A stretch of 11,442 nt of DNA, from assembly GCA_013001365.1 (NCBI GenBank), contig JABDMQ010000330.1, forward strand, positions 1 to 11,442. Direction: 5' to 3'. The notes under the pieces are model-generated. The model had not been told where the DNA came from. It made no database searches and saw only the letters and a list, made by a program, of their open reading frames with translations. Each line of letters begins with the position of its first letter. The first letter of the stretch is position 1. Below, piece by piece: positions 1 through 6,703 of this stretch. Origin of the DNA: Flavobacteriaceae bacterium (lineage in GTDB: Bacteria; Bacteroidota; Bacteroidia; Flavobacteriales; Flavobacteriaceae). The position numbers were made by a program, and so were the translations under genes.

Positions 1-89
1 ATAGAATCTATATGACATTCATGCGTCAATGCATTGTATCCAAATAAAACCATCCACCGTTAAATGGCAGAGCTTCGTCCTAATAATTA

Positions 90-1058
90 TTAAGGATTGG
101 AAACCAAACTACGGTCTTTTAGCAATCCCTGATAAGAGATCTTTTGATCGATCTTGATATCTTTTATGTCTTTCGCTTTCTTATTGAAAAATGGCATTTC
201 ATTGTCTGGGTAATCCGTTATGGCGGTCTTTTCATCATCTGAAAGGGTGTTATAAAAGTCTGCCCAGATCTTGTCTACAAAACTGTGATGAAACCAAAAT
301 ATAGGATCGTGTGGAGAGAAAATTGGATTACTCATAGAATCTCCAGATATGGCATTATGCATATTATTATGTAACGCACTTTCAATATGCTGACTGATTT
401 TTGTAAAACTGTCAATATTAGAAGAATCATAAAGGCTTTTCCAGGCATTGGTAAATAATTCTTTAAATTCCGCCTTAGTATTCGTGATTTTAGAAGGTCC
501 ATCAATTATACTTTCACTCGTTCGGTTTAAATCTTTATAAAATTTTGTGTTTCCATCCTTAATGACATCCTTGATATTTGCGACCTTCATTTTCTCAGGG
601 ACCTCCTGATTATCATACCAATTCCAATAATGACTCGGACTGCCCAAAAACTCTTCGAATTCTAACAGGAACATCCGATGCCAGGGCAAGAAAATATTAG
701 TCAAATGATTTTGTTTTTTTGCAGTCCCATCTGCAGGATTGTTTGGAAACATCATACCGATATAATGTATATTCACAAGATAATCCAAGACCGGCATTTC
801 AGTTATGGCATTATTATGGGCCTGTACATCACCGGCAAATGTCCTGAAATTGGGTGTCACCACAATTCTAGGTCCTGTGATATCAAAGTCTGTTACGATC
901 GGGCGGCCTGCCTCATTGGCCAAGGCCTTGAGTTGTATTAACTTGGGATGCGTGTCATCTAGTTTGGCCTTAATGATATTATTGTTATAATTCGTGAAAA
1001 ATTCATTCCATTGGTCGTCACTTAAGGTTTCAGCATCTCTTCGCACATATTTTATCAT
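90..1058 (-). CDS. Tyrosinase-family type 3 copper oxidase
   Basis: A 322-residue protein with the complete dicopper signature of tyrosinases, which hydroxylate phenols and oxidise catechols to quinones. The CuA site reads H98 (NIHYIG), H118 (QNHLT) and H127 (LPWHRMFLLEFEEF), with the usual nine-residue step between the last two. The CuB site reads H230 and H234 (ALHNNMHNAISG), then H257/H258 in SPHDPIFWFHHSFVDKIW. There is no signal peptide or Tat motif, so it should be cytosolic unless carried out by a partner. It contains no cysteine at all, so it cannot form the Cys-His thioether seen in fungal and plant enzymes; bacterial enzymes usually lack it too. The start lies 11 bases after the stop of the giant gene, with no room for a promoter, so the two are very likely co-transcribed. 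Family is certain; substrate (free phenol, or tyrosine in a protein) is not readable from sequence. Confidence 0.93.
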   Translation of the reverse strand: MIKYVRRDAETLSDDQWNEFFTNYNNNIIKAKLDDTHPKLIQLKALANEAGRPIVTDFDITGPRIVVTPNFRTFAGDVQAHNNAITEMPVLDYLVNIHYIGMMFPNNPADGTAKKQNHLTNIFLPWHRMFLLEFEEFLGSPSHYWNWYDNQEVPEKMKVANIKDVIKDGNTKFYKDLNRTSESIIDGPSKITNTKAEFKELFTNAWKSLYDSSNIDSFTKISQHIESALHNNMHNAISGDSMSNPIFSPHDPIFWFHHSFVDKIWADFYNTLSDDEKTAITDYPDNEMPFFNKKAKDIKDIKIDQKISYQGLLKDRSLVSNP

Positions 1059-1069
1059 AATGATTAATT

Positions 1070-4000
1070 TTAAAAATTATTTTTAGACTCTTTGGCAATG
1101 GTATCATAATCCTCCCTTAAAGAATCATAGGTTGCTTCTGGCTTGGCTTCTTCAGGAGTTGATTCTATTTCTACTTCTGTTGAACTTCCATCGTTTTTAT
1201 TTTCTTTAACCTTAACTTTTGAAGCACCTTCTTTTATTGCTTTAGAACCAGATTTTACCGCTTCCGGAATATTAGTTTCCTTGCCTCCAGTATCTTCTTT
1301 CTTATTGAAGGTATTGATGGCTTTCTCTGTCATTTCCTTGGCTTTGTCATCTTCTAGGAGTTTAATCTCCTTGGCGGTCTTAATGGCATCCAATTGGGCT
1401 CCTAATGCCGCCATATCTCCGGCTTTTGTTCCAAATGCCTGTGCTGTTGACAATGAGGCCTTCAAAGCTTCGAGTGCATTTTTCTGGTTTTGTTCCAATC
1501 CTGTAATGTCCGTGAAGCTAGATGTACCTAACAATGCTTGTGCTGCTGCGAGTCCTGTTGGGTCCGGTGCAGCTGGAGCATTTTGAATGTTCACTACTGG
1601 CGTAGGTAGATCATTAACCGTGGTATCTAAAGGATCACTGCGCCTCGAATCGGTGCTTACCTGTCCTATGGCCGTCGGAGAGTCTGGTATTGGTGACTCT
1701 TCCCATCTCCAGAATCGATCTTCCTCTTTTACTTCACAACTATTGCATTTACCCATGACAGCTTCAGCGAATACTCCCTTCGTTGGTATACTAACATTAA
1801 CGGGCTCAATAGGTGATATCGGTTGGTATAGTGATAAGAGATCCACATCTTTACCCCTGGTATTCGGGTCGAGCCTGAAACCGGGGGCCACTGGCATTAC
1901 CAAACTATTACCGACAATGCCGATCACTCGATTTTCCACGACCGATGCCACACTGCGGATAATACCACCAGGATACTGTTCAATATTCGAATAGTCAGTG
2001 ACCTGAATACCATCAAGGAACATGAATCTACGTTCTGAGCTCATGGACATCCATATAACCTTATGATAAGATTCTAGGTTGTCGTTTAAATGATCTTGTA
2101 GCTTATTGGCCAACTCTAAGTCTTCATTTCTCGGATTTCGAAGTTCTTGTCGCGACAATGGTGTAGCGATTCTCACGCGTTCTCCTTCATCTGCAACACC
2201 GCCATAGCCTAAAAGATCATCTAATATCCTTGATTTTGAAAACAGACGACCAGAACTGTAGGCTGTACGATAATTGAGACGTCCAGAGGTAATGATGATC
2301 TTAGAATTCACTGGAATGGCATCGGCCAAACTCTCACCATTGCTTAACACAACATCTCTGGCTTTGGTTATGTTGATCGCCTTGATGCTTTCCCTCGATA
2401 TGCCATCAAAATCACTATGCTGCCTTAAAGTGACATAATGAGAACGACCGTTATTGAATCGCGTGATCAATGTTGTATCTACAGGCAGTAGTTCTGTACT
2501 CTCTGTACCATCCAGACTGCTTTCTATCACCGCTTCAAATTTTAGATTCTCGACGAATGCTGCAGCGATCTCTGGTGCCACATATTCGGTGAACACCTCA
2601 TTTCGTTTCTTGGCTTCTGTATCGAAAATACGATCTATATGTCGAGCGAGACCCGGTATTATCCAGTAAAGAGATTGAAATGCAGTGATAATAGCTTCTT
2701 TGTCTTCAACGAATTCTAGATCGATAGGACTCGCAAGGTCAAACTTGATATATATGCCGCCTTCAAGATATTCAATGTTTTCTTGTGCATAGGTCCCTTC
2801 TGGAAGGTCACTACCTTCATAATCATTTTCAATACGTTCGATGGCATCAAATCCTTTACGCAGTTTCCTTCCGCGAATGAAACGTTGGATATATTCGCGC
2901 CAGCGCAAGCTCTTTTGATGATCAAAAGTGTCGAGGATAAGCGGAATGAACAGACATTCTTGAACATTTGAAAGGCGCTGTTGTATTTGCATATGTCGTA
3001 ATACCTCAAAGTATTGGATGGTCAATGAATGGCAATGGTTGTAATTGGCAACGACTTCTGTTTCTACTGAAAATCGTTCACCTTGTGTTGCTGTGGCAAC
3101 GACCGTACTTCTCTGGCTACGCACCGCGTTGGCCGACTGAACGGTCCTATCGCGTAACTGTTGCAGGTCGTTAAGTGCAGTGTTTCTTGACGAATTCTGC
3201 CAAGCGCTGGAACTGGCCTTGCTCGAACCACCGGCCACTCCGAGTAAAGCACCTACCGGCCCTAAAATTGCACCGATACCAAAACCACCAGCAATACTGC
3301 TGGTTCGCGCTGTGGATCCACCGCGCGTTTGTTCGCTCAATGATCCTGTGACAATCTCGTTGATATCACGATCCCTGCTTAATGAATTATATAGACTTTC
3401 TTGATAATCCAAAGATTGCACCTGTGCGGCAGATTCTCTTCGTTCCCAGTCATAGACAACGATCTGCTTTTTTTGCCCTGGAGCTAATGGTAAACTATAG
3501 AGAAGATCTCCCATTCCATAGCCATCGTTCACCCATTCTTGTTTAAAATGTAATAAATGACCATGTGATATGGTTGTCGCTTGGTAGATCGTTGGATCCT
3601 CGTCCCAATCAATGGCGTGATTGAGGTCTAGCTTATGCCTGCCAAATGCCCGGATCTCTTGTCGAGGTTTTATGTTTTCGCGAAGTTTCAAGGCATTACT
3701 CTCATTCAAGGCACGTGTCAATGTGGTAAGGGTCAATCCCCTTTTGTCATTGATGTGCTTCATGAGTACGTTTTTGCGTATCGCCTGATTTTGAATGCTT
3801 ACAGGAATATTTTTGGTACTTGACCCAGGTTCATCGGCCAATTGCACTACATTCAAGATCTCTTGAATGGTCATTTCTCCATCGTCATCTAGGGTATAGC
3901 CTTGTATGGTAGGCTCTGTAGTACGGACCACTGTATAGTATGAAAACTCGTCCACTACTTTCTTAGGTCGATGAAAATCAAGGTCTCCACAATCATTACA

Positions 4001-5662
4001 ATCACATTCAGCATCTTCTTCGGTAATGGAATCCATGTCCACTACAAGTATAACATGTGGCGGTAAGAATAATTTATCGACAAGTACCGGGCCATCAGGC
4101 GTCATGTTGGTGACTTTATCTGTTTCGAGACGTATAGGAACGTTGATGACTTTTCCTTCTACATTGCCCTTCTTTGGTATACCAATGGAAGCGAATACTT
4201 CTGTGAAATAACTATTTGGTGTGTCGAATATGAAATATCCCTCCTTTTCAGTATTCACTATCATTAATGGCGTAAAATCATCATCTTGTGGCGCATCTTT
4301 GGTGGCAACATGAATGATGACCTGAACATTCTCAAATGTTCTGTCTCCTTTAAGATCAATGACACGTCCCGTAGTTTTCTTAGGTCTTAAAGGAAGGCTT
4401 TCAAAACCTTCAATACCTGCAAGGTCTTTAGGCGGTACCTTAATTTCAATATTGTTATTGTTGTTTAGTGGTAGTTCAATTTCCCGATGGCCAATAATTT
4501 CGCCACTAGGTGCTTTAACATCAATCTCCATGCGCTCTATCAATCCATAATAATCTATGGATACTTTAGCTTTGCCATCGGCCGCAATTGGAAATGATTT
4601 TTCAATTTGATTGATGTGGTTCAATGTTTCAGGGTCGATCAACTCATATTTTACAACAACCTCATGGTCTAGATATGGATTATTGAGCTGGTCTGGGTCA
4701 ATGACCAGTTTAATGGTATAGCCAATATTTGTGGGACTCGGAAGTTTGATTTCATTATTCTTGCTATTTGCATTTCCTGCAAGGTCATCCCAATCCATGG
4801 ATTCGGAAAATATAATTGCACCGTCGGGAGATAGGACCTCAAAATTTACTTCAAGCACATCGCCAAACGGGTCATATTCAACAAGAAAGGAATTCGCTGA
4901 AGCAATTTCGAACTTCTCTGTTTGCGTTTCTATCCCAGACGAAGACCGGTTGATCTTACTCACTACGACCAATTGATACCCCGCATAGTTAATTTGCGGT
5001 CTTTTGGTTAGTTTAACTTTAAGTTGACGTTCATTGAAAACGGGTAATCCTATTTCGACCGTGGCATCTTCGTCAATCTCAAAGGAGGAGTCATATATAT
5101 TCCTACCTCCAGGAGAAACAATGAGTAAATTAAACGTGTCTTCTATGAAACTCGAACCTAATAACGGTTTCGATATATTCACCTTTTGGCTACTTTGGCT
5201 ACCTAGATTATAGGTCAAGCTCTTCGAGGTGTATTTGGTTTTATCGAATCCCTTGTAGGTTCCCAATCGATAGCCAACAATCAGCTTATAACCCTGAAGG
5301 TCAGGTAAATTCGCACCATCAGAACCTTTTAGTTTGACCGTAAAGGAATAGGAATTGAATACCGGTAATGGAAATTGAAGCAGGGGCTTTCTCGGATCGA
5401 TCGGAATTGCCATATCTACTCTGCCAGGTTGCGTGCTTCTAGGTTGGGAAGGTACTAACTCTCCTCTTTCAAAACCGAGATTGGCTTTAAGGCCTTCCAC
5501 ATAAGATGATCTTACATTGGCAACTTTTGTTACTTCCTCCACACTATTGAAAGTCCCGCCGGACTTCCTGAATGCCAAGATCTTCTTCGCTGCGGAAGTA
5601 CCAATACCAGGAAGTTTCTTAAGCTCGTTTTCGTTTGCCGAATTGATGTTTATTTTCTTCAT
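1070..5662 (-). CDS. Giant multidomain protein with N-terminal ComEA-like HhH domain, unknown function
   Basis: A 1530-residue protein that I cannot name. Visible parts in order: residues 2-62, a helix-hairpin-helix domain of ComEA type (NINSANENELKKLPGIG, then AAKKILAFRKSGGTF); about 94-397, three tandem beta-rich repeats of roughly 100 residues, each opening with a LPVFN- or LPSP-like strand and closing with SPGGRNIY, SPDGAIIF or APSGEIIG; about 429-515, a carboxypeptidase-regulatory-like beta domain; a cysteine cluster CDCNDC at 553-558; a core from about 660 to 1325 containing HGHLLHFKQEW (700-710), SLPLAPGQKKQIVVYDWERR (723-742), a Gly-rich hydrophobic stretch (791-814), NYNHCHSLTIQYFEVLRH (873-890), SVASVVENRVIGIVGNSL (1237-1254) and KCNSCE followed by RFWRWEESPIPD (1305-1327); then an Ala-rich, probably helical part (1370-1453) and a charged tail. 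There is no signal peptide and no T9SS sorting domain. The core phrases feel like a widespread uncharacterised bacterial family, but that is recollection, not a search. It is the first gene of the unit with the tyrosinase. Confidence 0.9.
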   Translation of the reverse strand: MKKININSANENELKKLPGIGTSAAKKILAFRKSGGTFNSVEEVTKVANVRSSYVEGLKANLGFERGELVPSQPRSTQPGRVDMAIPIDPRKPLLQFPLPVFNSYSFTVKLKGSDGANLPDLQGYKLIVGYRLGTYKGFDKTKYTSKSLTYNLGSQSSQKVNISKPLLGSSFIEDTFNLLIVSPGGRNIYDSSFEIDEDATVEIGLPVFNERQLKVKLTKRPQINYAGYQLVVVSKINRSSSGIETQTEKFEIASANSFLVEYDPFGDVLEVNFEVLSPDGAIIFSESMDWDDLAGNANSKNNEIKLPSPTNIGYTIKLVIDPDQLNNPYLDHEVVVKYELIDPETLNHINQIEKSFPIAADGKAKVSIDYYGLIERMEIDVKAPSGEIIGHREIELPLNNNNNIEIKVPPKDLAGIEGFESLPLRPKKTTGRVIDLKGDRTFENVQVIIHVATKDAPQDDDFTPLMIVNTEKEGYFIFDTPNSYFTEVFASIGIPKKGNVEGKVINVPIRLETDKVTNMTPDGPVLVDKLFLPPHVILVVDMDSITEEDAECDCNDCGDLDFHRPKKVVDEFSYYTVVRTTEPTIQGYTLDDDGEMTIQEILNVVQLADEPGSSTKNIPVSIQNQAIRKNVLMKHINDKRGLTLTTLTRALNESNALKLRENIKPRQEIRAFGRHKLDLNHAIDWDEDPTIYQATTISHGHLLHFKQEWVNDGYGMGDLLYSLPLAPGQKKQIVVYDWERRESAAQVQSLDYQESLYNSLSRDRDINEIVTGSLSEQTRGGSTARTSSIAGGFGIGAILGPVGALLGVAGGSSKASSSAWQNSSRNTALNDLQQLRDRTVQSANAVRSQRSTVVATATQGERFSVETEVVANYNHCHSLTIQYFEVLRHMQIQQRLSNVQECLFIPLILDTFDHQKSLRWREYIQRFIRGRKLRKGFDAIERIENDYEGSDLPEGTYAQENIEYLEGGIYIKFDLASPIDLEFVEDKEAIITAFQSLYWIIPGLARHIDRIFDTEAKKRNEVFTEYVAPEIAAAFVENLKFEAVIESSLDGTESTELLPVDTTLITRFNNGRSHYVTLRQHSDFDGISRESIKAINITKARDVVLSNGESLADAIPVNSKIIITSGRLNYRTAYSSGRLFSKSRILDDLLGYGGVADEGERVRIATPLSRQELRNPRNEDLELANKLQDHLNDNLESYHKVIWMSMSSERRFMFLDGIQVTDYSNIEQYPGGIIRSVASVVENRVIGIVGNSLVMPVAPGFRLDPNTRGKDVDLLSLYQPISPIEPVNVSIPTKGVFAEAVMGKCNSCEVKEEDRFWRWEESPIPDSPTAIGQVSTDSRRSDPLDTTVNDLPTPVVNIQNAPAAPDPTGLAAAQALLGTSSFTDITGLEQNQKNALEALKASLSTAQAFGTKAGDMAALGAQLDAIKTAKEIKLLEDDKAKEMTEKAINTFNKKEDTGGKETNIPEAVKSGSKAIKEGASKVKVKENKNDGSSTEVEIESTPEEAKPEATYDSLREDYDTIAKESKNNF

Positions 5663-5809
5663 AATGACTTCGATTAATATATATTTGGAATCAATTCCAT
5701 TGTATGAAAATTCAATTGCAGGGAACCTAGAATTTCACTTAGGTAATGTACAAATCACTTTAAATCAAGTAAATAACCAACCTTGGTCATTTTTATGAAT
5801 CGCTCATAG

Positions 5810-5841
5810 CAAATTAATGTGTGCGAAAAGACACAAGTCAA
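5810..5841 (-). promoter_or_regulatory. Candidate promoter of the giant-gene/tyrosinase unit
   Basis: Read on the minus strand, a TTG (5841-5839, within TTGAC) is followed after 21 bases by TTAATTTG (5817-5810). This is one mismatch from the Bacteroidota -7 consensus TAnnTTTG, at the usual distance from the -33 element. Transcription would begin near 5804, leaving a leader of about 140 bases before the ATG at 5662. No better pair was seen in the 199-base gap. It is a motif match only. Confidence 0.45.
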
Positions 5842-5865
5842 TAGTAAGATGAGTTATCTTACTAT
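5841..5865. promoter_or_regulatory. Perfect 10-bp inverted repeat abutting the -33 box, candidate operator
   Basis: Plus-strand arms ATAGTAAGAT (5841-5850) and ATCTTACTAT (5856-5865) are perfect reverse complements around the 5-base centre GAGTT. The repeat spans the stop codon of the luxR-type gene (5862-5864), and its last base is the first base of the candidate -33 TTG of the giant gene. No T-run follows it on either strand, which argues against an intrinsic terminator. Its position, just upstream of -33, is typical of an activator site. The neighbouring LuxR-type protein is the obvious candidate binder, but that is inference. Confidence 0.6.
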
Positions 5866-6362
5866 ATGAGATTGAAGGAGTAGCAAAAATGAATAAGGTG
5901 TGCGAAAGATGGCAGATTTAATTTAGCATTGATGTTTTTTCGATGATTCTCGACCGTACATCTGCTAATATGCAGTTCGTTGGCAATTTGTGGATTGTTA
6001 TAACCATTGGCCAATAACTGGATGATCTCTTTTTCACGTAAAGTGAGATTCTGATAGTTTTCCAGATGATTATTCACGAATTTGAATTCTTTATGAATCC
6101 TGATCAATTTGTGACGAATTCGATTCAGCCTAAAAAATTGATGCTTGACATTAATACCGCTACCCTCCTCCACATCAAAACCGAAAGGATTGTATTTGCC
6201 TTTATTGTACCAGCTAAAACGATCTGGAATATATGTGTCAAAGAACTCTTCAATATTCAAAGATTCCTGCATTTCATTTAAGAGTACCTTGAGATATTGA
6301 GGATTTAGGCTCTCATTTTGATTGCTTCTTTTAACACTATGTCCTCGTACTAATTGATTCAT
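5862..6362 (-). CDS. LuxR-type HTH transcriptional regulator
   Basis: A 166-residue protein ending in a GerE/LuxR DNA-binding domain at about 106-160: LTLREKEIIQLLANGYNNPQ forms the first helices, and ISRCTVENHRKNINAKL (132-148) holds the recognition helix with the typical TVENHRKNI phrase. The first 105 residues are helical and charged, with no receiver domain and no phospho-acceptor aspartate pattern that I can recognise, so the signal it senses is unknown. M1 at 6362 is preceded by a good Bacteroidota-type promoter; M31 (MQESLNIEEFF) is a possible later start. It lies 199 bases upstream of the giant gene on the same strand, which suggests it controls that unit and perhaps itself. Confidence 0.88.
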   Translation of the reverse strand: MNQLVRGHSVKRSNQNESLNPQYLKVLLNEMQESLNIEEFFDTYIPDRFSWYNKGKYNPFGFDVEEGSGINVKHQFFRLNRIRHKLIRIHKEFKFVNNHLENYQNLTLREKEIIQLLANGYNNPQIANELHISRCTVENHRKNINAKLNLPSFAHLIHFCYSFNLI

Positions 6363-6411
6363 TCGAATTCTATTGAAAGTGGAGTTGATGATTTCGAAAG
6401 ATTTATAACAT

Positions 6412-6442
6412 CAAAGTTATGCATATATAAGATATTGAACAA
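6412..6442 (-). promoter_or_regulatory. Promoter of the luxR-type gene
   Basis: On the minus strand TTG (6442-6440) is followed after 20 bases by TAACTTTG (6419-6412), an exact match to the Bacteroidota -7 consensus TAnnTTTG at ideal spacing. Transcription should begin near 6405, giving a leader of about 40 bases before the ATG at 6362. The three 22-bp repeats begin two bases upstream of this -33 element. Confidence 0.65.
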
Positions 6443-6443
6443 T

Positions 6444-6501
6444 AGGTTTTTAACCCTTTTTAATAAGGGTTTATCCTGAAAATAGTTAGGGATTTATCCC
6501 C
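6444..6501. repeat. Three 22-bp-spaced AGG...CC repeats upstream of the luxR-type promoter
   Basis: Three related, internally palindromic motifs start exactly 22 bases apart: AGGTTTTTAACCC at 6444, AGGGTTTATCC at 6466 and AGGGATTTATCCCC at 6488. Each pairs G-rich and C-rich ends around a T-rich centre (GGTT/AACC in the first, GGGAT/ATCCC in the third). Spacing of two helical turns puts all three on the same face of the DNA. The array abuts the -33 element of the luxR-type gene. Its orientation also allows action on the divergent cytochrome gene, about 140 bases from that promoter. It probably binds a regulator cooperatively; which one is unknown. Confidence 0.55.
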
Positions 6502-6638
6502 TTTTACGATAAGGAATGGACTGTTGAGAATGGATATATTAGGAAGTGAGTTTTTATAAGTTCAGTTCATATTAAAGGATGATTGATAATCAGACAAAAA
6601 CTTATATGTGATTAAACATACAATTATGACAAAAATCA

Positions 6639-6668
6639 TTGTTTAAAGAATTATTCTTTTAGACTTTT
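6639..6668 (+). promoter_or_regulatory. Candidate promoter and overlapping operator of the cytochrome gene
   Basis: TTG (6639-6641) is followed 18 bases later by TAGACTTTT (6660-6668), a weak relative of TAnnTTTG. Between them sits a perfect inverted repeat, AAAGAAT-T-ATTCTTT (6645-6659), filling the spacer where a repressor would block polymerase. The leader to the ATG at 6704 would be about 30 bases. The -7 match is imperfect, so confidence is low. The rest of the 341-base divergent gap (6363-6703) holds the luxR-type promoter and the 22-bp repeats; I see no gene in it. Confidence 0.35.
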
Positions 6669-6703
6669 AGTGAGCACGGTCATGCAGTGAAAATTTCAGT
6701 ATT

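Noticed and set aside
1..53. Open minus-strand frame starting ATG at 53 and running off the left edge (MVLFGYNALTHECHIDS).
   Set aside because: Only 17 codons are visible, with no promoter or clear ribosome site; it could be the next gene of the tyrosinase unit, but cannot be supported from this window.
81..92. Palindrome TAATAATTATTA at the tyrosinase stop codon.
   Set aside because: All A and T, no GC stem and no T-run; not a credible terminator and expected by chance in AT-rich DNA.
1143..5798. Many open frames on the opposite strand of the giant gene, up to 147 codons.
   Set aside because: They are antisense to a long coherent protein, show no domain features, and have low-complexity Ser/Leu/Pro-rich products typical of shadow frames.
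5841..5865. Reading the 10-bp inverted repeat as an intrinsic terminator of the luxR-type gene.
   Set aside because: AT-rich stem and no run of T on either side; position at a promoter fits an operator better.
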